Source: Paramacrobiotus metropolitanus
Taxonomy: Eukaryota > Tardigrada > Eutardigrada > Parachela > Macrobiotidae
Direction of reading: 5' to 3'
Assembly (NCBI RefSeq): GCF_019649055.1
Contig: NW_026570336.1
Coordinates: 310,001 to 374,000, forward strand
DNA: 64,000 bases
The position numbers and the translations under genes are program-made. A model generated the notes under the pieces. It saw nothing but the letters and a program-made list of their open reading frames with translations. It searched no databases and was not told where the DNA came from. The stretch's first letter is position 1; every line of letters starts with the position of its first letter. This document shows, one piece after another, positions 47,091-58,030 of this stretch.

Positions 47091-50000
47091 TCAAGCTTTT
47101 GAATGGGAAGGATTATTCTTTGTAATATATCGTACATCGAGCGCAGCGAAGGTCAACTTGCTCAGTTTGGACACATCCAGCTGCCGCAAGTCGAACTGTT
47201 CCCATCGCTGCGGACTACCATCGGCAAGAAACCCGTTAAACCTAAATCAACCGCAAATTGGAATGGATCTGTGAAATGCATATCCCTTTGCTTAAGGGAT
47301 TCGACCCGGTACATGGTACCAAATTCGTCTACATGCGTCAAAACTTTCACTTTCACACACTCCCAAACACAGTTTTCTGTTGTTTTTTCTGACATTCTGT
47401 AGCCGGATGACTTGTATACACTGGCGTGAAAACCGTTTGTGCGCGCAACATCCAATCCGGGAGTTACAGTTGTATGAAAATTCCAAAAATTTTAAACGCA
47501 TTTAGGTGTACCAAAAAAAGTCTCATTATAGACAGGTCTTTAAATTTTGCTCGTAAATACACATGACCATGAAGATCGTTTTCACACCGATCCAGCCTTC
47601 CATGATTTTTTTTAGATTTTAAAATGAATTTCAAAATTTTTGAAATCCATTTTAAAATGGATCGGTGCAAAAACGTTCCTCATGGTCATGTGTATTTACG
47701 TGCAAAATTTAAAGAAGCCCTGTCCATTATGAGACCTTTGGTACACCTAAATGCATTTAAACTTTTTGCAATTTTCACACAGCTATAACTCCCGAACCGA
47801 ATGTTGCGCGCACAAACGGTTTTCACGCCAGTGTATTCAAATCATCAGGCTACATAAAACAATAGAAAAATGCGCTTGGAAGTGCGCGAAAGTGAAAGTT
47901 TTCGTGCTTGTACACGAATTTGGTACCATGTACCGGCCCACTTCCCATAAAGCTGCTACTAACATCTGGAGAAAGCTGCGAAGCCCCGCCCATTGTTCGG
48001 GATAGGCCAGCGTCTGCACCCATCGCGCATGTACCGCGGTGATCTTCTTCAATACCCGCTGCGTAACGGTCGGGCAGTTGTCGCTGGCAGCCGAGATAAA
48101 GCGCTGACACTGCGCGGTGGCTGTCTCCGTGCAGCGGAAGCGCAGAAACGGAATAACTACATCCAGACGGCCTTCCTTTTCCGCCCGCAGAAACCCATGG
48201 TCACTTTCCGGCCATGTCAATCTGGCACTGTATAATGATCCTGTCAATAGAGAACGGTCCCGGGTTTCATCCGAGGCGGTGTAGTTGGTGAGAACGAGCG
48301 CCTCACACGTGTTCATCCAGTGTGACAGTGTGCGGCATTCCGCCTCCCCGCTTCGCTCGTTCACTCGCAGGTACAAGAAGGAACCGTAATCGAAGGAGCC
48401 GACCTCGGTACCATTCTTAACAACCCACAGCGGCACACGGACACGCTTGTCTTTTAGGACATTGTAAATCACCCACATTTTCGCTATGAAGCGTACTTGA
48501 CCTTTGTTCAACTTTCTCTCATCCGGCGTTCTTTCGTCCACCAAGGCAACAGCTCGAGTTTTTTCGGTAATGGTTCGTTCCAGTACCGCTTTGAGTTTGT
48601 AGCTGGCAACTGTATCCAGAGAAGAATTAATCCAGCCGTGCCAGTCTTCCCTGGGGAACAGGGAAGGGATGCTAAAGATAACGTGGCGATGGCGGATGTG
48701 GTCACCCGAAAGCAGCCTCCACAACGCACACACCCTGCAAACAAAAGCTAGTCTTGGGGACGAAAGGAGCATTCAGTGAATTTAACACACACGCCAGTTC
48801 CCTTCCATGGTAGTCGTTGCAGTCGCACAGCAAAATATTCAAAAAAGAGATGGCAGGAAAGCCCTACGCTTGGCGTCAATAGGACAGTGAATATTAAACT
48901 CATCATAATTATTTTGCTTATAATTTTGATTAAGCTTGTCGTAATTGAAAACTGATCAATTTTAATAATTATTATGATCAGCATAATCAAAATTCAACAA
49001 TTTTAATTTAACTGAAGCATACAGTAGTTAAAAATGTCCAATTATAATTTTGCTTATCAAAATTAAAATTCAGTATCTTTTGATCAAGCTATTTATATTA
49101 TCCATAATTTGACTCATAATTAAGCTTAAGTATAATTAAAAAGGACGAATTTTAATTATGCTCAAGCTTAATTAAAAATGCGCAGTTTTAATTATGCTCA
49201 GCATAATCAAAATGCCTTAAGTTTAGTTGCATTTATCATAATGCTTAATTCCCAGCATAATTAAGAGTTTAATTATCACTACAATAGGTTATGCTTCCCA
49301 CACTCCTTTAGCAGCGCGATAGGTATAATTAAAAACTTTTAGTATTATTGAAATAAATACAGCTAACGTACTGGCTCATCCGTATCTGAGAAATGACATC
49401 CATAATGTGGGAAATATCGGCAAGAACTGCAGCCGGAAGTCCGAAGATCAACATATCTTCCATGTCTGCAAAATACGGGTGCATATCTCGTTAGCGGCAG
49501 TTGTAGCAAAGGTGGCATATGGAGCACAGCTGCAGTTCCTAGTTGGGAGATCTACCTTAGTATTACACTCAAGATTATTTTAGAAGCAGACGGTCGGACG
49601 GGCGGTTGCACTTACCGCACTGCGAAGGGCCCGCCGCTAAGGTCAGGGCCGCAATCTTATCAGCTTGCGCAGATTCCCTTGAAAATTGCTCGGCAAGGTA
49701 GACTTCGCACACTTCCCTTAAGGAATCTTCGTTCCAGAACATGCTACGTCCTGCTGCGTCGCTGTGCACTTCGGCGCAAACGAACGTGACCGCGTCGATT
49801 CCGGCACGCACAAACACACGACAACCGCCCTCGAACTGATAGAAAGCTCCGGTGCAATGATTCGTACAGCGAACAAACAGATAGTCTGTTTCCTCAAATC
49901 TCATCAGCCCACAGCTACTATTGCACGGGTCGCCAGGACCAGGAACAACATGACAAGCGCCGACTAAAAATTCGGCCATAAAATTCACATGACGCAACAA

Positions 50001-50519
50001 ATGCGCCTTGTCGAAAGCGACGACATGCTTACGGTACACCAGTCCCCTGGGTTTATCAAAAAAACTTTCTTCTACAGCCGATTCCGGCAGCTGTGAGGTT
50101 AACTGGCGCTCAGGCACGATGCGGCGTTTCGTGGAAGCGGTTTGATTTGGCTGATCCAGCTTGACAGTGCAGAACATGCAGTTCAGTTTCTCAACCAAAG
50201 TGGCCGACCGGAACACGAACGGCCCGCCAACCACGTCTTGCAGCGCCGCATACACCGAACAGTCAGGACGTCATAATTGATGATGGAGAAAGATCCCGTG
50301 ATGCGACATCCAATGATGCGGCCACAGATGCTGAGAATGAATCCATTCCGCGTTGATGGCACTGGCATCGAAGTCAACGAAGACGTGATCGCCGTCAATA
50401 TCCTGAACGTATTCCAGCCACCATTGCCCGTTGCCGCGATGCACCAGCACCGTGTTGCCGTAGTTCATTTGGCGGGACTCCGAGCGCGACTCCCGATAGT
50501 ACCGTATTGTGGGCGGCAT
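47091..50519 (-). CDS. Tudor-like/F-box protein gene, four exons, one in-frame stop
   Basis: Minus-strand exons: 50519-49616, 49465-49372, 48734-47964 and 47241-47091. All joins keep phase: G+AC, then CA+G, then AT+G. The donors are GTAAGT, GTACGT and GTTAGT and each acceptor ends in AG. The total is about 638 residues. Residues 18-55 look like a Tudor/agenet barrel (NYGNTVLVHRGNGQWW, DHVFVDFDAS); an alternative start is the Met at codon 18. Residues 311-345 are an F-box (LPAAVLADISHIMDV, IRMSQVCALW) split by intron 2. The long C-terminal part ends in RWEQFDLRQLDVSKLSKLTF. The only defect is a TGA at 50271-50273 (codon 83), with the frame open on both sides. Intron 3 contains a fold-back element and intron 2 an AT-rich repeat. 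An SCF adaptor role is inferred from the F-box. Whether the gene is functional depends on the stop. Confidence 0.75.
47303..47950. repeat. Fold-back element inside an intron
   Basis: Two arms of about 310 bp, ending at GGTACATGGTACC (47309-47321) and its inverse (47922-47934), mirror each other around an AT-rich centre near 47620. Outer ends include CCGGTACATGG and ACTTCCC. It lies wholly within the last intron (47242-47963) of the F-box gene, so the splice sites are preserved. Confidence 0.9.
48895..49290. repeat. AT-rich degenerate tandem repeat in intron 2
   Basis: Repeated TTAATTATGCTCAAGCTTAATTAAAA-type units of roughly 45-50 bp with much variation. No coding. Confidence 0.7.
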
Positions 50520-51229
50520 GTCGATGGTGCGGACTTGATAATATTATCTAAAGTAAAGTTTTTATTAACCTTGAGTATAGTGGACAGCGTCACAAAACAA
50601 TACAGTATTCACTGAATTACTGATCATATAAAAAACAAAACAGTATTATCTAAATGACCCTGAATGCACGCTTATCTTAGTATCTTACAAAGTTACACAG
50701 CGTCAGCGGAATGGAAGTTTTTCTTCCACTGCCGGCAACGAAAGCATTAGGAATGGCTAATACAAACTGTATATCAAGGACCAGTAGAGCGAACTTTAGC
50801 AGGCTGAGTTCAGCTCTCAGCAAAGTAAAGCAACTAAATAAACAACGGTGAACGCTGCCGTGAATTGTCCCTGGATCCGGGATTGGCATTTTGTTTGGTT
50901 CACCTTGTGTAATTATTAAAAAGCGTCAAATTTAAACAGGCCACTGGTATCTGCGACACGACTTTTGCGCACGTATCTGCCGGTATCTGTGACTAATCTC
51001 TGCTACGATTAAGAGAAAAAAATGAAAAAGGTTCCCACCAGTGATATCACATGCGTCATTGGAAGTGATCGCCAGGTCTGAGTCTCAGATTCTGAGAGCA
51101 TCGTGAATGTTGCATTCGTATTGTGTCTGCCATGGACAACGTAACAAAACAACTTCATGACTAACTGCGAAAATCATCTAATATAACGACTAATGTTTAT
51201 TTGTTTTTTTTGTGTGCAATAATTTTGAT
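50520..51229. other. Upstream flank of the minus-strand F-box gene, no other gene
   Basis: No gene supported. It holds the presumed promoter of the minus-strand gene; no clear TATA box found. Confidence 0.4.
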
Positions 51230-51529
51230 GTGTTGATTAAGCGTGACTGGTTACTGTTATAATTAGTTAACAAATTTTCGCTTGATTTAGTAAGCTCATT
51301 AGTTAAATCTACCAATTTATGCTTACTAATAATTAACACCGTAATTAACTGCTATAATTAGCTCATCACGAATTTCCGCTCAATTAGTAAGTCAATAATA
51401 ATTAATTAAATCTGTTAAATTACGCTTCATGATAATTAGCGCCGCAATTAACTGCTTTGATTAGTTAACGAATATCTGCTCAAATTAGCAAATTAATTAG
51501 ATCTAATTATTTACGCTGAATAATAAATA

Positions 51530-52280
51530 GGGTGACACTATAGGCACCCCAAAAACCCCCGTTTACTATAGGCACCCCTTTTCCGCACCCCGTTAATTAA
51601 AGGCACCTTATCTTATTAATTGATTTTTTCGTGCACCCTGTTTTTTATAGACACCCTTATGAAATATAGCATATTATACAGTAAGTAATTGTAGTGTTAG
51701 AGCCTAGATACGGTAACTACGATCGCAAAAGTATGGAGAGGCAGATTAGTACTTATATCTGTCAACGTAAATGCGGGAAAAAGTTCACAGGACTTGTTGA
51801 TCCTGGAGATATAGCAATCTCTAACCCGGACGCAGCGGAAGTGATACGAATACGCTCTGACATGGCTGCGGGGATGGATTGCGTGCAAGCCCTGTACGGG
51901 TCACATCATTTTGCGTCGCTGGACAAAGAGAAGGCCACCTGGTGTCCAAAAAGACCCGGCAGAAAACCGGCATCCGAAATTACGATTGCGAAACGAAACA
52001 TCAAAATTACCGCCGACGACGCCATCCTCATTAGATCCAAGTTAGCAGATCAGCCTCACCGCCCGGTCTGTATGCGAGTATCTGTGTGAGACTGACGCAT
52101 GTGCATGAAATCATTTTCGAATTCTGTATCCGAAATGTGCTATTAAAGGGTGCCAATAAAATACACTGACAGGGTGTTTCTATTTGATAAAAAGAAAGGG
52201 TGTCGATAAATTACGGGGTGCGAGAAGGGGTGCCTATAATAAACGAGGGTGTAAGGGGGTGCCTATAGTAATTTCCTAAC
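51530..52280 (+). mobile_element. Small DNA element, copy B, with ~120-bp complex inverted ends
   Basis: The left end (51537-51658) and right end (52145-52269) are imperfect inverted repeats. Both are built from several copies of an ACTATAGGCACCCC-type motif separated by about 25-35 bp. A candidate 5-bp target duplication AAATA flanks the element (51525-51529 and 52281-52285). It contains one open frame. Copy A is at 9745-10555. I cannot place it in a known superfamily. Confidence 0.7.
51733..52089 (+). CDS. Protein of the small DNA element, 118 aa
   Basis: The first ATG in the frame is at 51733. A possible zinc-binding start (STYICQRKCGKKF) is followed by a mixed helical region, RPGRKPASEITIAKR and a helix (DDAILIRSKLADQPHRP). 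The last part matches copy A. Length is too short for a complete transposase of the usual families, so it is either a DNA-binding accessory protein or a remnant. The function is unknown. Confidence 0.45.
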   Translation: MERQISTYICQRKCGKKFTGLVDPGDIAISNPDAAEVIRIRSDMAAGMDCVQALYGSHHFASLDKEKATWCPKRPGRKPASEITIAKRNIKITADDAILIRSKLADQPHRPVCMRVSV

Positions 52281-52489
52281 AAATAACAGCATAACACCAA
52301 AATTAACTGTTATATTTAGTTCACAAATTCCTGCCCGATTAGTAAGTTAATTAAGTACATCTATTAAGTAATTAAATCTTAATAGTTAATAAATAACACC
52401 GTAATAACCTACCGTTATAATGCAAAACGGTGTCACTTCGGAAAATTTTAAACAATTCAGAACACTTATAACCAGTTGCTGGGGGCCCG

Positions 52490-52815
52490 TGCTCAAGTTC
52501 GGACTTGGACTACTAAAACTTGGACTCGGACCACACTTGGACTTATTAACTGGGACTTCTAAACTTGGACTTGGACTCTTCAAATTGGACTTTTCTTGGA
52601 TTTCATAAGTATCTCAGGGTTATTAGGTTTCTTAGGCTTCTTAGGTTTCTTAGGTTTCATAGGTTTCTTAGGTTTCTCAGGCAAACTAAGTTTTTGAAAG
52701 GAGAAGTCCAAGTTAGAAGTCCAGGTTTCCAAGTGGAAGTTAGGAAGTCGAAGTCCAAGTTATGAATTCAAAGTTTGGTCCAAGTCCGAGTCCAAGTCTG
52801 AGCTTGAGCGCGGGC
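52490..52815. repeat. Low-complexity inverted repeat with a central 9-bp tandem array
   Basis: The left side is rich in ACTTGGAC (52490-52600) and the right side in the complementary GTCCAAGT (52700-52800), so the flanks can pair. Between them at 52623-52678 are six tandem copies of TTAGGTTTC with one-base variants. Confidence 0.85.
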
Positions 52816-53329
52816 CTGCACCGTGCTGTGTCGGTGAAGAGCAAACACGCCGAATGGGATGGCAAATTTGTGGACGAGGAAGACGACATTTAAAATCTCG
52901 TAAAACTGGCCTGCAACAACCCCGATTCATCAATATTTTTAATTGTGTTCTGTTTGCTTGCCGTCAGTTATGTTCGTATAGGAACGAATACGAGCATAAA
53001 TAATTTCAAATAAGTACCGTATGCGAATAACTTCCGACCACCCGCCCTTCATATCTCGGCAAACGGGTATTGTCCGAACTCATCTTTTACTTCTCGTAAA
53101 TTCTCTATTGCTCAAATAAAATAAACAACTTAACATTGACTTTTCCATATGTTATAAATAAAAACAATATGTTAAAATTAAAAAAAAAACACTTCTTTGC
53201 AGCCTCAGAAAAGGACAGAAATCTGGTATGGTGTAGGAACAATTTCCGATAGCAGGGTATTATTGTATGCGAAATTCGGAAAAGATCGGTATGAATTATG
53301 AAATGCAGCAATGTCCGCGCTGGTTCCAT
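52816..53329. other. Intergenic, no supported gene
   Basis: No gene. AT-rich with a poly-A stretch near 53180. Confidence 0.4.
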
Positions 53330-54598
53330 TCCCGTTTACTGTCAATACCTGAATCGCTTCCTCCCACTCTAGATTGCCCCTGCACGAACACCGTGCTGCG
53401 CATTCAACGGCACCTCTTGCTTTTCCAACAAGTCAACACAATGCGATTCCTGGAAGTGTCCCCGCTTGAAGACGGCAGCGGGAATGGGAAGATCCGTGGG
53501 CGCGCCCATCTGGTTTAACAGCGTAATGGTGTATTCCTCCCAAACCACACGATCGCAATACGCCAACATCAAGCAGTCGCGCGGATCCCCGGTACACGAT
53601 CAAACGGTCGATGCGGATGCCAGCGCCATCCATGACGCTCTTCGTAGAGTCCAACACTTCATCGGCAGCAGTCGTTGTCCAGCGCGCAGTGCACTGCGTG
53701 TTTGTACGGGGGATGCAGATCGTGGGGGTTTGCAGAGAACCAGGAAATAGTCCGCTGGGCTGCTGCAACAGGTTTCGTCTTGACAGGTCTTCAGAGGCAT
53801 CCAGAATCAGAATGTGGCAAAACAAGTCGCGACGCCACCTTCCGCCCATCGTCACCTGGACCGACGCCACATGCTTGAGCGGCGGCAATCTCCGGCGGCG
53901 GCAGCAAAGGGAATCAGCATTCTCCCTGGATACTAATTCCACGGACGATTGCGGCCGTCGTGAAGTCGGCTCAAGTAGCCCTCTACACGATCTCGGGTCT
54001 CCTTCGTGCGCGCTGCCTGATCGCGCGGTAAAGCAATCCCAGATTTTCCAGTACGGAACCAGCAATACTATGTCAATGGAAATCTCGGTGGGCTTCCGAA
54101 GTCGACAATCAAACGCGGCGGAGAACCGTTGCTCATCGAGGACTCTTGCAGGCCGATGACGCAGCCATGTTGGAGGAGGCCGTTAATCGCCACATCCACA
54201 TTCCACGCGTACACTAATCGTTCACCATCTTCCTGTAGACTCCTCGTTATCTGTCCAACTAAAATTCTAAGACCAGCAAGAAAGAATGCCACGCTGAATT
54301 ATTCCGTGTTGATGGCTAATAACGTGAGAACAAGAAAAGCAGCAAAGACAGAATCGGATGGGAGTTGCTACAGTTACGCACTGATGTTACTCTAGGGGAG
54401 CATTCGTAACCGCGCAGTGCTCACTTGTGTAACATAGTCAAGCAGTTGGTCCTTCACGTTTACATCGCCGTACACCTCCATCGAAATGCGATCGGCTTCA
54501 AGTAGATGACAAACTGACAGCACAGATCTCCAAATCTCCTCTCGTAGACCCGTGCCGCGCATCAGCAGCACACAGCGATTTCTTTTGGTTGACTCCAC
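53330..54598 (-). pseudogene. Frame-broken Tudor-like/F-box family copy or copies
   Basis: Read on the minus strand. A block at 54598-54400 (MRGTGLREEIWRSVLSVCH, LEADRISMEVYGDV) ends at a possible GTGAGC donor. A Tudor-like block follows at 54292-54068 (LVYAWNVDVAINGLLQHG, CVIGLQES, LIVDFGSP). Several shifted frames carry pieces such as WKIWDCFTARSGSAHEGD and LLPPPEIAAA. A C-terminal block sits at 53600-53369 (CDRVVWEEYTITLL, PIPAAVFKRG). No recognisable F-box survives. The blocks match other family members in the window in the same order, but at least three frame changes separate them. The first block may be the tail of a neighbouring copy. Confidence 0.65.
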
Positions 54599-54972
54599 GC
54601 ATTAGGAGCTTGGGTAGGCCAGATATTCCCATATTTCACCAGCCCCGACTGCTGTATGGAAATCGACAATAACACCCGGCGCGGTGTGGCCGTTCGCTGA
54701 CTACTCAAAAGCTACTCAAAATTGATTAAAATTAAGTAATGTGAGGGCCGATTAGGGTTGTTAACGGTGCGGTTTTTTACCAGTGCACCGGTGCAATTTG
54801 AAAAAATTGCGGTGCGATTTTGAAAAATAAATTGGTACAGACGGTGCGGTTGAAAGTTTTCTCGCATGCAGTTTGAACGATTTCGTAAACTGGCACCGTC
54901 TGCTTCTCTTACTCCGGTTTGCATTCCTAATTGTTGGCATGACCTTTTACAGATGCAACCGCCTGGCAGTTA
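54599..54972. other. Short spacer with GGTGCGGTTTT-type repeats
   Basis: Repeats of CGGTGCGATTTT and AAAATTGC-like complementary pieces at about 54750-54870 could fold. No gene. Confidence 0.4.
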
Positions 54973-55855
54973 ATGCACCATCATATCTCAGCGTCTACGC
55001 GCCGCACCTATGAGTCGGCTGTGAAGCAGTTCGCGCGTTTTGTTGGCTCACCATTGGATCAAATTGTCATTTCTGAAGTTGTCGTGTTGAATTTCATTGC
55101 ACATCTTTTTCGTCGCGGTCTGAAGTTTGCCTCTGTTAAAACCTATTTAGCCGCTATTTCGAATTTCGCTGTTGAGCACGGCAGTATTGATCCATCTTCA
55201 TCAGTTCGCATATCCCATGCTTTAAAAGGTTATCAGCGGCTACTTCCAGTGGCAGTCGACAGTAGACGGCCGGTATCTCTGGACATTATGCGCATTCTCA
55301 AATGCCGGCTACGATCATCCACGTTATCGCATTATGATCAAATATTATTGTCGTGCCCCTTTTGTTTTGCGTATTTCGGGTTTTTACGTGTCTCCGAATT
55401 TGCTGTTTCGTCTGTTTATTACAGCCATTTTATCCAGTTGCGCCATGTGTTTTATGATGGTGTTCAAGTTATGCTTAATATCCCCAGTTCGAAGACTGAT
55501 CAGTTTGGGTGTGGTTACACTATCTCTTTGAAATCTACCGGACGATCCGTATGCCCCGTTCGGGCGTATTCAGAATTTATTTCAGTTCGTGTTTTCAGTA
55601 CCCCACTATCGGCATTTTTTTATTTTTTCTGACGGTACCGTTTTGTCGCGCTTATATCTGGAGCAATCGCTCCGGAAGTTGTTGCCAGATTATCCTTCTG
55701 TGCATACTCATAGTTTTCGCATCGGAGCCGCGTCCTCAGCTCTGGCCAACAACGTGCCGTATCACGAAGTCCAAGCCGCTGGCCGTTGGAAATCATCGGC
55801 GCTGGATCGCTACGTTCGCAGCAATATCATTATACCACCACTATCCTTTTATTGA
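54973..55855 (+). pseudogene. Tyrosine recombinase (Crypton/DIRS-like), one frameshift
   Basis: The first frame, from ATG 54973, carries the SAM-like core-binding start (STRRTYESAVKQFARFV) and the first catalytic Arg in FGFLRVSEF (about residue 139), with Lys in SSKTDQFG (174). It then shifts near 55590-55620. The second frame runs to 55855 and holds HTHSFRIGAASS (the H-x-x-R motif), AGRWKSS (Trp in place of the second His) and the nucleophile Tyr in LDRYVR. Together this is a complete catalytic set of about 300 residues. No reverse transcriptase or other element genes lie nearby, so it may be a Crypton-like element or a remnant of a DIRS-type one. An AATAAA lies downstream near 55955. Confidence 0.8.
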
Positions 55856-56287
55856 TGGCTGTTTTGGGGGTTGTTTGGGGCGTTTGTTCTGGTTGTTTTC
55901 AGTCTGTCGGCATATGTTTCAGTTTCTGTGTTCCCCAGTTTTAACCCGCAAATCAATAAAATCCTGACGTGTCTTACAGTGCAGTTTCGGCGAGCGTCAC
56001 GAATTAATGAGCGTTATCGAAGATAAAGCGGTTAATTAGAAGCGAGCGGCCTCCTCCTTTCATCATCTTCACCGGCACCAGCTTAATGCACCGCGTCTGA
56101 TTTATTGGCCAGCGCCCAGCTGCAAGATTCTCCCTCGGACGTGTTAATTACCTTGTCGTTTTCCATGCGTGTGGCTGTGCCTATATAAATGCTGCGAGTA
56201 ACGCAGTCTAAGAATTATTGTCTAGTTGCAGCGTTGGTGTGAATTTGCTTCAGAAGATCGTCTTGAAAGCATAGAAGACGTAACTTG
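55856..56287. other. Spacer between recombinase and satellite
   Basis: Contains a poly(A) signal-like AATAAA near 55955. No gene. Its edges may include the end of the recombinase element, but no inverted or direct ends were found. Confidence 0.4.
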
Positions 56288-56429
56288 AAAGCATAGAAAA
56301 CCCGTAATGCCCATTCTATCCTTTAATTCTTGATAGTTGTCCAGGTTTTGCAAAGAAAAGTAAATATCGTCTGGCCACCACGAACTGTTTTAGAACACCT
56401 ATTCACACGTTGCGTAACTGACACTGAAG

Positions 56430-58030
56430 TTGGACTGCTTACGTGCTTCAAAGGAGTTAAAATTCATATTGTCCGTTTATGCTATTAATTTTTTGCGGTT
56501 GTCCAGATTTCGCCGCCATGAGGTTTTTTCATGTTACTATTGCGCACGGCTTTCGAACATCTATTTAATTTGCTGTACGACTGACATTATAATTAACTTG
56601 ATTAACTATCTCGAAAACATTGAAATGCGTTATGTCCATCTTGTGCTATAATTCTCGATAGCTCTCCAGGTTTTGCAACAAAAAGTAAATATCGCCTGGC
56701 CACCACGAACTGTTTTAGAACACCAAAACAAATGTTGTGTAACTGACATTGAAGCTAGCCTGCATAAGTGCTTTAAAGAAGTAAGAACTTATATTGTCAG
56801 GTTATGCTAAGAATTTTTTTGCCGTTGTCCAAATTTCGCTGCCACATTTTCGAAGTAGCTAATCGCACTGATCACAGTGTCAGTCATGCAGCAAATAGAT
56901 AGATGTTCGAAAGCCGTGCGCGATGGTCAGATGATAATACCTCATGCCGACGAAATCTGGACAACGACGAAAATTCATTAGCACAAACGGACAATATGGA
57001 TTTTTGCTCCTTTAAGGCACTCAAGCAGGTTAGCTTCAGTGTCAGTTACACAACATTTACATAGGTGTTCTAAAGCAGTTCTAAAGCAGTTCTAAAGCGG
57101 CTTACTTTTCGTTGCAAAACCTGGACAACTATCAAGAATTATAGGATAGGATGGACATTACGGATTTTCTATGTTTTCGAGATAGTTAATCAAGCCAATT
57201 ATAGTGTCAGTTGTACAGCATTTAAATAGATGTTTGAAAGCCGTGCGCAATGTTCTCTCATAAAAATGATATTCTCTCATAAAAATTCCGTAATGTCCTT
57301 ACTATACTATAATTCTTGATAGTTGTACAGGTTTTAAATTCCGTAATGTCCTTACTATACTATAATTTTTGATAGTTGTCCAGGCAACGAAAAGTTAGCT
57401 GCTTTAAAACTGCTTCAGAACTGCTCTAGAACACCTATTTAAATGTTGTGCAACTGACACAGACGCTAACCTGATTAAGTGTCTTGAAGGAGCAAAAATC
57501 CATATTGTCCGTTTGTGCTAATGAATTTTTGTGGTTGTCTAGATTTCGCCGACTTGAGGTATTATCATCTGACCATCGCGCACGGCTTTCGAACATCTAT
57601 CTAATTGCTGCATGACTGACACTGTGATCAGTGCGATTAGTCACCTCGAAAATATGGCAGCGAAATTTGGACAAATGCAAAAAATTCTTAGCATAACCGG
57701 ACAATATAAGTTCTTACTTCTTTAAAGCACTTATGCAGGCTAGCTTCAATGTCAGTTACACAACATTTGTTTTGGTGTTCTAAAACAGTTCGTGGTGGCC
57801 AGGCGATATTTACTTTTTGTTGCAAAACCTGGAGAGCTATCGAGAATTATAGCACAAGATGGACATAACGCATTTCAATGTTTTCGAGATAGTTAATCAA
57901 GTTAATTGTAGTGTCAGTCGTACAGCAAATTAAATAGATGTTCGACAGCCGTGCGCAATGGTAAGATGAAAAAACCTCGAAGCGGCGAAATCTGGACAAC
58001 GGCAAAAAATTAATAGCATAAACGGACAAT
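56430..58030. repeat. Large inverted domain in the satellite (arms ~700-800 bp)
   Basis: Sequence from about 56430 to 57170 reappears reverse-complemented from about 57330 to 58030, centred near 57250. Within each arm the satellite orientation also flips, near 56860 and 57650. Confidence 0.85.

Larger units (their letters stand above)
51230..52410. repeat. AT-rich minisatellite interrupted by a mobile element
   Basis: Units of about 90-100 bp containing TTAATTAACTGC, ATTTCCGCTCAATTAGTAAG and AACACCGTAATTAAC repeat on both sides of the element at 51530-52280 (51230-51529 and 52281-52410). The element therefore landed inside a pre-existing array. Confidence 0.75.

Noticed and set aside
47837-47963. 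Extension of the F-box gene's third coding exon into a C-terminus reading RYMVPNSCTST
   Set aside because: That part is the fold-back element. A phase-consistent donor at 47963 and a homologous terminal exon at 47241-47091 give a better ending.
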